From the NCBI GenBank assembly GCA_030715195.1, contig JAUYVI010000009.1, positions 158,011-222,010 of the forward strand: a stretch of DNA of 64,000 nucleotides, read 5' to 3'. Made by a program: the position numbers and the translations under genes. Shown here one piece after another: positions 36,045-45,806 of this stretch. The stretch is from Dongia sedimenti. GTDB taxonomy: Bacteria; Pseudomonadota; Alphaproteobacteria; Dongiales; Dongiaceae. Position 1 is the first letter of the stretch. Every line of letters begins with the position of its first letter. A model generated the notes under the pieces. That model was not told the origin of the DNA. It was given only the letters and a program-made list of their open reading frames with translations, and searched no databases.

Positions 36045-37001
36045 ATGAATGAGCATTCCGGCACGATCAGCATTGCGGATAAGGCGGCGGCGACACCGCG
36101 ACCGGTCGCGGTCCGGGTCAGGGGATTGTCCGACAAGGGCATCGCCTGGCTGTTCGTCGGCCCTACCATCGTCCTGCTGCTCGCCATCAACATCTTTCCG
36201 CTGATCTGGACGATCTATCTCTCCTTCACCAACTATGCGGCCAATCGCAGCGGCGAGGTGAAGAACGTCGGCACCCGCAACTACGAGCGCATCCTGAACG
36301 ACGCCGATATCTGGGCGGCGATGCAGGCGACCGCGCATTTCGTGATCTGGACCATCGCCATCGAGACCGTGCTCGGCTTCGCGCTGGCCTATCTGATCGA
36401 CAAGAAATTCCGCGGCCACGGTTTCTGGACCACGCTCCTGCTGCTGCCGATGATGCTGTCGCCGGCCGTGGTCGGGAACTTCTGGAAATTCCTCTACGAG
36501 CCGCAGATCGGCCTGTTCAACTACGCGATCTCCTACCTGACCGGCATCGACCGCACCTCGTTCCAGATGCTGGGCGAGGTGAGCCTGGCGCCCTGGGCGA
36601 TCGTCATCGTCGACGTCTGGATGTGGACGCCCTATGTGATGCTGATCTGCCTCGCCGGCCTGCGTTCGATCCCGGACTACATCTACGAGGCGGCCGAGGT
36701 CGATCGGGCCTCGCCCTGGCGGCAGTTCGTCTCGATCACCCTGCCGATGTCGATGCCCTTCATCATGCTGGCGGTGCTGTTCCGCGGCATCGAGAACTTC
36801 AAGATGTTCGATCTCATCAACCTGCTGACCTCCGGCGGGCCGGGCTCCACCACCGAGGTCGCCTCGATCACCCTGAAGCGCGCCGCCTTCGAGAGCTGGC
36901 GCACCGGCTATTCCTCGGCCTTCGCCATCATCCTCTTCGTCGCGGTGTTCGGCCTCGCCAACATCTATGTCAAAGCCCTCAACAAGGTGAAGCAGCGATG
37001 A
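36045..37001 (+). CDS. Sugar ABC transporter permease (MalF/UgpA type)
   Basis: A 318-residue inner-membrane permease with six hydrophobic segments starting near residue 30 (GIAWLFVGPTIVLLLAINIFPLIW). The ATPase-contact EAA loop IYEAAEVDRASPWRQFVSITLPM lies near residue 213. It pairs with the next permease to form the channel. It has the length and motifs of family 1 sugar and glycerol-3-phosphate importers. The stop overlaps the next start as ATGA. Confidence 0.9.
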   Translation: MNEHSGTISIADKAAATPRPVAVRVRGLSDKGIAWLFVGPTIVLLLAINIFPLIWTIYLSFTNYAANRSGEVKNVGTRNYERILNDADIWAAMQATAHFVIWTIAIETVLGFALAYLIDKKFRGHGFWTTLLLLPMMLSPAVVGNFWKFLYEPQIGLFNYAISYLTGIDRTSFQMLGEVSLAPWAIVIVDVWMWTPYVMLICLAGLRSIPDYIYEAAEVDRASPWRQFVSITLPMSMPFIMLAVLFRGIENFKMFDLINLLTSGGPGSTTEVASITLKRAAFESWRTGYSSAFAIILFVAVFGLANIYVKALNKVKQR

Positions 37002-37951
37002 GCGGCCTATCCACCGCCCATTCCGTCGTCGAGCCGAGCGCGACCTCGAAGCGGGTCGCCGGCGCCCTGGTGATCGCCTACGCGCTGATCACCCTGATCC
37101 CGCTGCTCTGGATCGTGCTGACCAGCTTCAAGACGCCGCCGGATTCGATCGCCTATCCGCCGAAGCTGATGTTCCAGCCGTCGATCGAAGGTTACTGCAA
37201 CCTGTTCACCACCCGCACGCGGCAGACCCCGGAATACCTGGCTGCCATGCCGCCGCCGACCGGGTATTGCGACCGCGCGGTGCGCAGCCGGAACATGGTG
37301 ATCGCCGGCCCGTCCAACGTGATCCCGCGCTTCACCAACTCGATCATCATCGCCTTCGGCTCGACCTTCCTCGCGGTCTTCCTGGGAACCCTGGCGGCCT
37401 ATGCCTTCTCGCGGTTCCGCATCCCGCTCAAGGACGACCTGCTGTTCTTCATCCTCTCGACCCGGATGATGCCGCCGATCGCGGTCGCGATCCCGATCTA
37501 CCTGATGTATCGCGAGCTCGGGCTCTCCGACACGCTGCTCGGCATGATCCTGCTCTACACCGCGGTCAACGTCTCGCTGGCGGTCTGGCTCTTGAAAGGC
37601 TTCATCGACGAGATTCCGCGCGAATACGAGGAAGCCGCCATGATCGACGGCTATACGCGGCTGCAGGCCTTCACCAAGATCGTGCTGCCGCAGGCCACCA
37701 CCGGCATCGCGGCCACCGCGATCTTCTGCATGATCTTCGCCTGGAACGAATACGCCTTCGCCGTGCTGCTCACCTCCGGCGAGGCGCAGACCATGCCGCC
37801 CTTCATTCCCTTCATCATCGGCGAGGGTGGGCAGGACTGGCCGGCGGTCGCCTCGGCGACCACCCTGTTCCTGATCCCGATCGTGGTCTTCACCGTGCTG
37901 CTGCGCAAGCACCTGCTGCGCGGCATCACCTTCGGGGCGGTTCGGAAATGA
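36998..37951 (+). CDS. Sugar ABC transporter permease (MalG/UgpE type)
   Basis: A 317-residue second permease. It has an early membrane segment (LVIAYALITLIPLLWIVLTSF), a long periplasmic insertion between about residues 55 and 105 containing Cys-rich YCNLFTT and TGYCDRAV, and the EAA loop EYEEAAMIDGYTRLQAFTKIVLP near residue 210. The start at 36998 is coupled to the upstream permease; the longer frame to 36623 lies inside that gene. The stop overlaps the start of a small membrane protein gene, again as ATGA. Confidence 0.9.
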   Translation: MSGLSTAHSVVEPSATSKRVAGALVIAYALITLIPLLWIVLTSFKTPPDSIAYPPKLMFQPSIEGYCNLFTTRTRQTPEYLAAMPPPTGYCDRAVRSRNMVIAGPSNVIPRFTNSIIIAFGSTFLAVFLGTLAAYAFSRFRIPLKDDLLFFILSTRMMPPIAVAIPIYLMYRELGLSDTLLGMILLYTAVNVSLAVWLLKGFIDEIPREYEEAAMIDGYTRLQAFTKIVLPQATTGIAATAIFCMIFAWNEYAFAVLLTSGEAQTMPPFIPFIIGEGGQDWPAVASATTLFLIPIVVFTVLLRKHLLRGITFGAVRK

Positions 37952-38118
37952 AGCGGTATTTCAAACGCGGCCCCTGGGAGATGGCGGCCATGGCGTTGAT
38001 CGCGCTGGGCGTCATCATGCTGATGCAGCCCTTCGCGCTGGTGCTCTACACCTATTCCTTCGTGACCCTGCTGGCGGGGACGGCGCTGTTCACCGTCGCC
38101 TCGAAGTTTCCGGAGTAG
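37948..38118 (+). CDS. Small two-helix membrane protein in the ABC operon
   Basis: A 56-residue protein beginning KRYFKRGPWEMAAMALIALG, with two hydrophobic segments (about 11-28 and 32-50) and a basic N-terminus. Its ATG overlaps the permease stop, and the ATPase start follows four bases after its own stop, so it is certainly within the operon. Small membrane proteins of the DUF2160 kind accompany glycerol-type GlpSTPQV importers in rhizobia, and this may be a shorter counterpart. It may be an accessory or assembly subunit of the transporter; its function is unknown. Confidence 0.75.
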   Translation: MKRYFKRGPWEMAAMALIALGVIMLMQPFALVLYTYSFVTLLAGTALFTVASKFPE

Positions 38119-38122
38119 GGCG

Positions 38123-39212
38123 ATGGCACAGATCAAGGTCAACGACCTGCAGAAAGCCTTCGGCGATTTCGTCGCGGTCAAGGGCTCGACCTTCACCGTC
38201 GAGGACGGCGAGTTCTTCGTCATGCTGGGGCCCTCCGGCTGCGGCAAGACCACCACGCTCCGGATGATCGCCGGGCTGGAGCTGCCGACCGGCGGTGCGA
38301 TCCAGCTTGGCGGCGAGGATGTCACCTTGAAGCGCGCCGCGCAGCGCGACATCGCCTTCGTGTTCCAGCTCTTCGCGCTCTACCCGCATATGAACGTCCG
38401 GGAGAACATCGGCTTTCCGCTGAAATGCCAGAACATGCCGAAGGCGGAGATCCGCCGGCGGGTGGAGGAGGCGGCGCGGATCCTGCGCATTACGGATCTG
38501 CTGAGCTGCTCGGTCTCCGGCCTCTCCAGCGGCGATCGCCAGCGCGTGGCGCTCGGCCGGGCGATCGTGCGCAAGCCGATGGCCTTCATGATGGACGAGC
38601 CGCTGGGCGCGCTCGACGCCGAGTTCCGCGAGCTGATGTGCAACGAGCTCCGGGCGCTGCATGACCGACTGCAGGCCACCACGGTCTATGTCACCCATGA
38701 CCAGCTCGAAGCCATGGCGATGGCCGACAAGATCGCGGTCATGAATCACGGCGTGATCGAGCAGCTCGGCACGCCCCAGGAAATCTACGACCGTCCGGCC
38801 ACCATGTTCGTCGCCGATTTCATCGGTTCGCCGCCGATGAACTTCCTCAATTTCACGCAGGCGCTGAAGCGCGGCGACAGGACGACGCGGCTCGACGGCA
38901 TCTCCGTCGATGTGCCGGAGATCCACGAGGATATGAGCGAACGCGCGTTCACCCTCGGCGTGCGGCCAGAAGCGGTGCGCATCGTCAGCGAAGGCGGGCT
39001 GCGCGGCCAGGTCTTCGGCTCGGAATATCTCGGCACCAACCAGATCGTCATCGTCAACACCGATCACGGCCGGGTCAAGGCGCGCATCGGTTCGGAGCAG
39101 CGTGTGCCCGATGGCGGCACGGTCGGCCTCGCGTTCCGCCCGGAGAAGCTCTCGATCTTCGACAAGCAAAGCGGTCGCGCGGTCCGCACGGCGCTCCATG
39201 ATGGAGGGATCC

Positions 39213-39220
<8 letters not shown>
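38123..39220 (+). CDS. Sugar ABC transporter ATP-binding protein with altered signature motif
   Basis: A 365-residue MalK/UgpC-type ATPase. It has Walker A GPSGCGKTT (residues 37-45), Q-loop FQLFALYPHM, Walker B AFMMDEPLGALDAEF and switch His in YVTHDQLEAM. A C-terminal regulatory (OB/TOBE-like) domain begins after about residue 240. The signature reads LSSGDRQRVALGR instead of LSGGQ, so its contribution to the composite ATP site may be weak. It is one of two different ATPases in the operon, which probably form a heterodimer as in glycerol-type importers. Confidence 0.88.
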
Positions 39221-40223
<1,003 letters not shown>

Positions 40224-40251
40224 AAAGGAAAAAAATGGGGGAGGTCGTGCC

Positions 40252-41100
40252 ATGAAGATCGGATTCAACCTGCTGCTCTGGACCATCAATGTCGAGGACC
40301 GGCATCTGCCGATCATCGAGGATCTGAAGAAGACCGGCTATGATGGCGTCGAGGTTCCGGTATTCGGCGGCGACGCCGCCCAGTTCCAGGCCCTCGGCCG
40401 CCGGCTCTCGGATATGGGTCTGGAACGGACCGCGGTCTCGGCGCTGACCAGCACCGACGTCAATCCCCTCGTTCCCGACCCGGCAATTCGCGCCAAGGCC
40501 GTGGATTTCATGAAAGGGGTGCTCGACGGTTGCGCGGCGCTCGGTGCCTCCCGCGTCGTCGGTCCGATGCACTCCGTTCTCGGGCACTTCAGCGGCAGCG
40601 GTGCGACCGAGGATGAGCGGAAGCGCTGCGTCGAGTTTCATCACCAGGTCGGCGATCATGCGAAGTCGGTCGGCGTCATTGTCAATCTCGAAGCGCTCAA
40701 CCGTTTCGAATGCTACTTCGCCAACACGATGGCGGATCTTCAGGCCCACGTTGAGCGTGTCAATCATCCCTTCATCCGCGGCATGTACGACACCTTCCAC
40801 GTCAACATCGAGGAGAAGGACCCGATCGGTGCCATCGCCAGGCACGCGAAGGCGATCGACCATGTCCATATCTCCGAGAACGACCGCGGCACGCCGGGGC
40901 GCGGTCATATTGACTTCGCCGCCGTGTTCAAGGCGCTGAAGGGGATCCAGTATGACGGCTGGCTCACCATCGAGGCGTTCGGGCGCGGGCTGGTGGAGCT
41001 GGCGGCGGCGACCAAGGTCTGGCGCGACTTCTTTCCCGATCCGAAACAGGTTTATCAGGAAGGCTTCACCGTGATCCGCGACGGTTGGGCCAAGGCGTAA
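40252..41100 (+). CDS. Ketose 3-epimerase (D-tagatose/psicose 3-epimerase family)
   Basis: A 282-residue TIM-barrel metalloenzyme. Glu147, Asp180, His206 and Glu241 occupy exactly the positions, shifted by five, of the four metal/catalytic residues of D-tagatose 3-epimerase (Glu152, Asp185, His211, Glu246). They fall in VNLEALNRF, GMYDTFHV, DHVHISEND and LTIEAFG. It should epimerise a ketose at C3, which for a tetrulose would interconvert L- and D-erythrulose. It lies between the importer genes and dhaL, so it probably prepares the imported or oxidised ketose for the DHA-kinase-type enzyme. Specificity is inferred. Confidence 0.82.
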   Translation: MKIGFNLLLWTINVEDRHLPIIEDLKKTGYDGVEVPVFGGDAAQFQALGRRLSDMGLERTAVSALTSTDVNPLVPDPAIRAKAVDFMKGVLDGCAALGASRVVGPMHSVLGHFSGSGATEDERKRCVEFHHQVGDHAKSVGVIVNLEALNRFECYFANTMADLQAHVERVNHPFIRGMYDTFHVNIEEKDPIGAIARHAKAIDHVHISENDRGTPGRGHIDFAAVFKALKGIQYDGWLTIEAFGRGLVELAAATKVWRDFFPDPKQVYQEGFTVIRDGWAKA

Positions 41101-41104
41101 GGTG

Positions 41105-41731
41105 ATGGTGGCTTTGACTTCCGAACAGCTCAAGCGACTGATCGAGACGCTGGCGAATACGGTGATCGCCGAGACCGAACGGCTGACCGCGCTCGACCAG
41201 GCGATCGGCGACGGCGACCACGGCCTCAACATGAAGCGCGGCTTCGAGGCCGTGCTGGCCGACCTTGACGGGCTGTCGCGCAAGCCGCTGCCCGATGCGG
41301 TGAAGGCCATCGGCACGCATCTGGTGATGAAGGTCGGCGGCGCTTCCGGGCCGCTCTATGGATCCCTGTTCCTGACCCTCGGCAAGGAACTGCCGGCGGA
41401 GCCGGGCCTCGCCGAGTTTGCGACGGCTTTCGATGCGGCCTTCGCGGCGGTCAAGGCGCGTGGCAAGTCCGATGTCGGGCAGAAGACCATGCTGGATGTG
41501 CTGGGGCCGGTGCGCGATGCGCTGGCCGCGGCGTCGCCGGATCCGCTGCTCGGCGACCGGATCAAGCGGGTCGCAACCGAAGCGGCCGAGGCGACCGTCA
41601 ACATGAAGGCGATCCGCGGCCGCGCCTCATTCCTCGGCGAGCGCTCGATCGGGCATATGGATCCTGGCGCTTGTTCGTCGGCGCTGATGATTTCCGCGGT
41701 GATCGATTGTCTGGAGAGTGTGAAAGCATGA
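41105..41731 (+). CDS. dhaL: PEP-dependent dihydroxyacetone kinase ADP-binding subunit DhaL
   Basis: A 208-residue subunit that carries tightly bound ADP/ATP and passes phosphate to the DhaK-bound ketose. The Mg-ADP aspartates are at positions 31, 36 and 38 (LDQAIGDGDHGLNM), one from those of E. coli DhaL. The caps GGASGPLYGS and GRASFLGERSIGHMDPGA follow. The ATG at 41105 or GTG at 41102 starts the gene a few bases after the epimerase stop. The stop overlaps dhaM as ATGA. Confidence 0.93.
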   Translation: MVALTSEQLKRLIETLANTVIAETERLTALDQAIGDGDHGLNMKRGFEAVLADLDGLSRKPLPDAVKAIGTHLVMKVGGASGPLYGSLFLTLGKELPAEPGLAEFATAFDAAFAAVKARGKSDVGQKTMLDVLGPVRDALAAASPDPLLGDRIKRVATEAAEATVNMKAIRGRASFLGERSIGHMDPGACSSALMISAVIDCLESVKA

Positions 41732-42120
41732 GCGCGAATGTCGGCATCGTCATCGTCTCCCATTCGCCCAAGGTCGCGGAAGGCGCCGCCGACATGGTGC
41801 GGCAGATGGTCGGCCCGGAAGTGCCGGTCGCCTGGACCGGCGGGAACCCCGACGGGGGTCTGGGCACCAGCGTGCCGGCGATCATGGAGGCGATCGATCG
41901 GGCCTGGTCCGAGGCCGGCGTGGCGATCCTGGTCGATCTCGGCGGGGCCGAGACCAATAGCGAAATGGCCGTGGAGATGCTAGATCAGGAGCGGCAGGGC
42001 AAGGTCGTGGTTTGCAACGCACCCATTGTCGAGGGTGCGGTCATCGCGGCTGCCGAAGCCGCGAGTGGCGCGCCGCTCGCTCTGGTGAAAAAGATCGCCG
42101 AGGAGCTGTCGCCGCAATGA
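41728..42120 (+). CDS. dhaM: PTS EIIA-mannose-like phosphocarrier DhaM (single domain)
   Basis: A 130-residue protein carrying only the EIIA-type domain. The phosphorylatable His12 sits in GIVIVSHSPKVAEGAADM, and the rest is the DhaM fold (NPDGGLGTSVPAIMEAI, ILVDLGGAETNSEMA). E. coli DhaM is a fusion with HPr and EI-like domains; here those are separate neighbouring genes. It transfers phosphate from HPr to ADP on DhaL. The gene overlaps dhaL and the HPr gene by four bases each. Confidence 0.93.
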   Translation: MSANVGIVIVSHSPKVAEGAADMVRQMVGPEVPVAWTGGNPDGGLGTSVPAIMEAIDRAWSEAGVAILVDLGGAETNSEMAVEMLDQERQGKVVVCNAPIVEGAVIAAAEAASGAPLALVKKIAEELSPQ

Positions 42121-42443
42121 CCCTAGGGACCACGGAGGCCACCGCCAGCACGCTTCTGACGCACGCCGCCGGGCTCCACGCGCGGCCGACCCTGAAGCTC
42201 ACCAAGCTGGCCAAGACCTTTGCCGCCAAGATCGAGATCGCGGTGAAGTCCGAGGGTCCGTGGATCGACGCCAAGAGCGTCGTCAAGGTGATGGCGATGA
42301 AGGCACCGAAGGGCAGCACACTCCACTTCCGGGCTGAAGGCGACAAGGCCGCAGAGGTGTTGGCGGCGCTGGTCGCTCTCGTCGATCGCGATTTCGACGA
42401 GGGCGCCGAGGCCGAGACGGCCGGCGCGCAAGCGGATGGGTGA
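42117..42443 (+). CDS. HPr-family phosphocarrier protein dedicated to the dha operon
   Basis: A 108-residue HPr. The active His21 lies in HAAGLHARPTLKL, and Ser54 in DAKSVVKVMAM sits at the regulatory position of HPr. It shuttles phosphate from the enzyme I encoded next to DhaM. It is longer than usual, with an acidic C-terminal tail (about 20 residues, DEGAEAETAG). It overlaps DhaM by four bases and enzyme I by eight. Confidence 0.92.
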   Translation: MTLGTTEATASTLLTHAAGLHARPTLKLTKLAKTFAAKIEIAVKSEGPWIDAKSVVKVMAMKAPKGSTLHFRAEGDKAAEVLAALVALVDRDFDEGAEAETAGAQADG

Positions 42444-44034
42444 GACCCGCTGCATCGGCCGGAGCGCCTCTCCGGGCGTTGCGATCGGCACGCTCTTCGT
42501 CCTCGAAACCGCGATCGCCGGAAGGCGCGGCACCGGAACCCCGGAACAGGAAGACACGGCGCTTGGCGACGCGATCGAGGTCGCCAAGGCGGAGCTGGCG
42601 GAACTGATCGGCCAGGCGGAAGGCGAGGCCGCGGATATCCTGAGCTTCCAGGTGGCGATGCTGGAGGATGAAGAGCTGGCGGCGCCGGCGCGTGCCGAGA
42701 TCGCCGGCGGTGTCGCGGCCGATCTCGCCTGGCGCAACGCGCTGGATGCGCAGATCGCCGACTATGCCGCCTCCGACGACGAATACTTCCGCGCGCGGGT
42801 CAGCGATCTTGCGGACATCCGCGACCGCGTGCTGCAGCATCTCTCCGGCGCGCAGGTCCAGGCGCTGCCGGGCGGCGCGGTCATCGCCGCCGAAGACATC
42901 ACGCCCTCGCGCTTCCTCAGCCACGATTGGAAGAGCGGCGGCGCGATCGTGCTCTCCAAGGGCAGCCCGTCCAGCCATGTCGCCATGCTGGCCCGGGCGC
43001 GGCATGTGCCGATGGTGGTCGGCGTCGATTTCGATACGGCCAAGCTGAAGCCGGGCGCGCCGGCGATCGTCGATGGCGCGGCGGGCGTGATCATCCTCGA
43101 TCCCGAGGCGGAATCGCACCAGGCCGCGCGCACGCGGGTCGCCGACGACAAGCGTCTTGCCGCCGAGGCACAGCACTTCCTGAAGCGGCCCGCGGTCACC
43201 GGCGACGGCAGCGCGGTCGCCATCTACATCAACGTTGCTTCACCCGATGAGCTCGCGGAGATCGATCCGGCGATCTGCGACGGCATCGGCCTGGTGCGCA
43301 CCGAGCTGCTGTTCCATGGGCACCATGGATTGCCCGACGAAGAGCAGCAGCACGGCGCCTATAAGCGCATCCTGGACTGGGCGGCGGGCCGGCCGGTGAT
43401 CGTGCGCACCCTCGATGCCGGCGGCGACAAGCCGATCCCGGGCCTGACGATCGAGGAGAGCAACCCCTTCCTCGGACTGCGTGGCTTGCGCCTCTCGCTG
43501 AAGCGGCCGGAGGTGTTCCGCACCCAGCTGCGCGCCCTTTGCCGCGCGGCGGTGGCGGGTGAGTTGAAGATCATGCTGCCGATGGTGACGGTGCCGGCGG
43601 AGCTCGCCGAGGCGCGCGCGCATCTCGATGCGGTCGTCGTCGAGCTGGCGCAGGCGGGCATCGCCCATAGGCGCCCGCCGCTGGGCATCATGGTGGAGGT
43701 GCCGAGCGTGGCGGTGACGCCGGAGCGCTTCGCGGCGGATTTCTTTTCGATCGGCTCGAATGATCTCACGCAATACGTCATGGCGGCGGCGCGCGATCTC
43801 AACTCGGTGGCCCATCTGGCCGATACGGGCAATCCGGCGGTGCTGGCGCTGATCACGCGCGTGGCGGCACAGGGTGCCGCGCGGGGCATCGAGGTCAGTC
43901 TTTGCGGCGATGCCGCTTCCGATCCCGCTCTGGTACCCCATCTCCTGCGCTGCGGCCTGCGCAAGCTGTCGGCCGCGCCGGCCGCGGTCGGGCGGGTCAA
44001 GGCGGCCATCGCCGGCATCGATCTGAGGAGCTGA
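42436..44034 (+). CDS. Phosphoenolpyruvate-protein phosphotransferase (enzyme I) in the dha operon
   Basis: A 532-residue enzyme I that takes phosphate from PEP. The swivel-domain His181 lies in SKGSPSSHVAMLARA, a slightly altered form of the usual GGxTSH. The C-terminal PEP-binding barrel has GLVRTELLF, RTLDAGGDKPI, NPFLGLRGLRLSL, IGSNDLTQYVMA and the active-site Cys in SLCGDAASDP. It serves the adjacent HPr. No EIIC-type PTS permease is present, so the relay ends in DhaM/DhaL rather than in transport, which the ABC system provides. Confidence 0.92.
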   Translation: MGETRCIGRSASPGVAIGTLFVLETAIAGRRGTGTPEQEDTALGDAIEVAKAELAELIGQAEGEAADILSFQVAMLEDEELAAPARAEIAGGVAADLAWRNALDAQIADYAASDDEYFRARVSDLADIRDRVLQHLSGAQVQALPGGAVIAAEDITPSRFLSHDWKSGGAIVLSKGSPSSHVAMLARARHVPMVVGVDFDTAKLKPGAPAIVDGAAGVIILDPEAESHQAARTRVADDKRLAAEAQHFLKRPAVTGDGSAVAIYINVASPDELAEIDPAICDGIGLVRTELLFHGHHGLPDEEQQHGAYKRILDWAAGRPVIVRTLDAGGDKPIPGLTIEESNPFLGLRGLRLSLKRPEVFRTQLRALCRAAVAGELKIMLPMVTVPAELAEARAHLDAVVVELAQAGIAHRRPPLGIMVEVPSVAVTPERFAADFFSIGSNDLTQYVMAAARDLNSVAHLADTGNPAVLALITRVAAQGAARGIEVSLCGDAASDPALVPHLLRCGLRKLSAAPAAVGRVKAAIAGIDLRS

Positions 44035-44037
44035 GCG

Positions 44038-44454
44038 GTGGCGGCGACCGAGGAGCGCGAGATCAACGCGGTTGCTGAATACAAGCGCGTGCTCGCGCGC
44101 GTGCTGGAGAACCGGCCGTCGGGCACGCGGCAGCGCTTGGCCGTGGCGCTGGGCAAGAACCGCAGTTTCGTCTCCCAGATCGCCAATCCGAGTTATTCAA
44201 CGCCGATCCCGGTGCCGCATCTGGAGATCATCTTCGAGATCTGCCTGTTCCCGGCGAATGAACGCAAAGCCTTCCTCGAAGCCTATGGTCGCGCCCATCC
44301 GGGGAAGCTGGAGCGGACCAGGCACCGCAAGGATCATCGGCTGCGGCCGGTCACGGTCTATGTGCCGGATCTCGAGGACGACGCCAAGAACCATGCGCTG
44401 GACCGGCTGCTGGCGGATATCGCGACGCGGATCGGCAAGCTGACCGAAGATTGA
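44038..44454 (+). CDS. Uncharacterised HTH-like protein inside the dha operon
   Basis: A 138-residue protein starting at GTG 44038, three bases after enzyme I. Residues 28-50 (TRQRLAVALGKNRSFVSQIA) look like an XRE-type helix-turn-helix, followed by a P-rich turn, a helix-rich segment and a basic stretch RTRHRKDHRLRPV near residue 95. The C-terminal 30 residues predict an amphipathic helix. I do not recognise a named family. Its position between enzyme I and DhaK suggests an operon-specific regulator or a partner of the phosphorelay. It has no His/Asp phosphorylation motif that I can see. Confidence 0.6.
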   Translation: MAATEEREINAVAEYKRVLARVLENRPSGTRQRLAVALGKNRSFVSQIANPSYSTPIPVPHLEIIFEICLFPANERKAFLEAYGRAHPGKLERTRHRKDHRLRPVTVYVPDLEDDAKNHALDRLLADIATRIGKLTED

Positions 44455-44467
44455 AGGGGAGGATCCA

Positions 44468-45457
44468 ATGAAGAAACTCATCAATGCCGTCGACACCGTG
44501 CTGGCCGAGAGTCTGGACGGCTTTGCCGCGGCCCATGCGGATATCGTGACGCTCGGCACCGACCGGCTGTTCGTGCGGCGGAAGACTCTGAAGCCCGGCA
44601 AGGTGGCGCTGCTCTCCGGTGGGGGCTCGGGGCATGAGCCGCTGCATGCCGGCTTCGTCGGGCATGGCATGCTGGACGCCGCCTGTCCGGGCCAGGTCTT
44701 CACCTCGCCGACGCCGGACCAGATGGCGGCCGCTGTCGCCGCGATCGACCAGGGCAAGGGCACGCTCTTCATCGTGAAGAACTATGAAGGCGACGTGATG
44801 AACTTCGAGATGGCGGCCGACATGACCGAGACGCCGGTCAAGCTCGTCGTGGTCGATGACGACGTCGCGGTCGAGAAGTCCACCTATTCGATCGGCCGGC
44901 GCGGCGTCGCCGGCACGATGATCGTGGAACGCATTGTCGGCGCCGCGGCGGAGCAGGGCGCCGCGCTTGACGAGGCGCAGGCCCTCGGCAAGGACGTGAA
45001 TGCGCGGACCCGCTCGATGGGTGTGGCACTCACCAGCTGCACCGTGCCGGCGGCGGGCAAGCCCACCTTCCAGCTCGCCGAGGACGAGATGGAAATGGGC
45101 GTCGGCATCCACGGCGAGCCCGGGCGGCGTCGGGTGAAGCTGGAATCGGCCGATGCAATCGCCGCCGAGATGATGGGCGCCATCCTCGACGACCTGGCGC
45201 CGAAGAGCGGGTCGGAGGCGATCCTGCTGGTGAACGGCTTCGGCGGCACGCCCTCGATGGAGCTCTACCTGATGTGCAATGCCGCCAACAAGATCCTGGC
45301 GGGGCGGGGCGTGAAGCCGATCCGGACTCTGGTCGGGTCGTACGTCACCTCGCTGGAGATGGCCGGCTGCTCGCTGACCGTGTCGCTGGTGGATGACAAG
45401 CTGGCCAAGCTCTGGGACTCGCCGGTCCACACCGCCGCTTTGCGCTGGGGCATGTAA
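44468..45457 (+). CDS. dhaK: PEP-dependent dihydroxyacetone kinase substrate-binding subunit DhaK
   Basis: A 329-residue DhaK. His215 in EMGVGIHGEPGR is the residue that forms the covalent hemiaminal with the ketose; His56 and Asp109 (GGGSGHEPLHAG and NYEGDVMNF) are the catalytic pair and match E. coli numbering closely. It binds dihydroxyacetone or a related ketose, and DhaL-ATP phosphorylates it. It is last in the operon and follows the HTH-like gene by 13 bases. Short ketoses such as erythrulose are alternative substrates given the 3-epimerase gene. Confidence 0.93.
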   Translation: MKKLINAVDTVLAESLDGFAAAHADIVTLGTDRLFVRRKTLKPGKVALLSGGGSGHEPLHAGFVGHGMLDAACPGQVFTSPTPDQMAAAVAAIDQGKGTLFIVKNYEGDVMNFEMAADMTETPVKLVVVDDDVAVEKSTYSIGRRGVAGTMIVERIVGAAAEQGAALDEAQALGKDVNARTRSMGVALTSCTVPAAGKPTFQLAEDEMEMGVGIHGEPGRRRVKLESADAIAAEMMGAILDDLAPKSGSEAILLVNGFGGTPSMELYLMCNAANKILAGRGVKPIRTLVGSYVTSLEMAGCSLTVSLVDDKLAKLWDSPVHTAALRWGM

Positions 45458-45806
45458 TCACCGCGGCAAGCCGGTTCTACCCGGCGTTGCTGGATTGGAA
45501 CAAAAGTGGTATATTGCCGTCGTTTGGTCGGAGCTCTCTGGCGTCAACCCCGACAGAATCGAAATCTGCCTTGCGCAGGTCAAATCGAGAATAACTATAT
45601 AAAACAATGTCTTGATGGCGATTTCTGGGCCAATAAATGGCCGAAGCCGTCAGGGTTAGGGGCCTTCGGTCCCACAGACCGTCCTCATACCCGTATTCCC
45701 GGATCGCATCGCCCTTGACCGCTCCGCATAATCACGACTAGGCTGATAGAGTAAGAAGGCTTAAACCACGGCACCTTCTGTGTGAAATAGGGATGAGGTC
45801 ATTCAA
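45458..45806. other. Intergenic region after dhaK and before a LysR gene
   Basis: This 349-base stretch has no credible gene and is A+T-richer than its neighbours, especially 45500-45640. An imperfect inverted repeat at 45641-45669 (CCGAAGCC...GGCCTTCGG) could end the dha operon, although no T-run follows. A short palindrome GGCCAATAAATGGCC lies at 45628-45642. The LysR promoter is probably in the last 100 bases. Confidence 0.35.

Noticed and set aside
34604..36193. 529-codon minus-strand frame opposite the sugar-binding protein
   Set aside because: The plus-strand gene has a signal peptide, a ribosome site and family motifs; the reverse frame has none.
41728..44034. A complete sugar PTS transporter
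   Set aside because: HPr, EI and an EIIA-like domain are present, but no EIIB or EIIC; they fit a DhaK relay instead.
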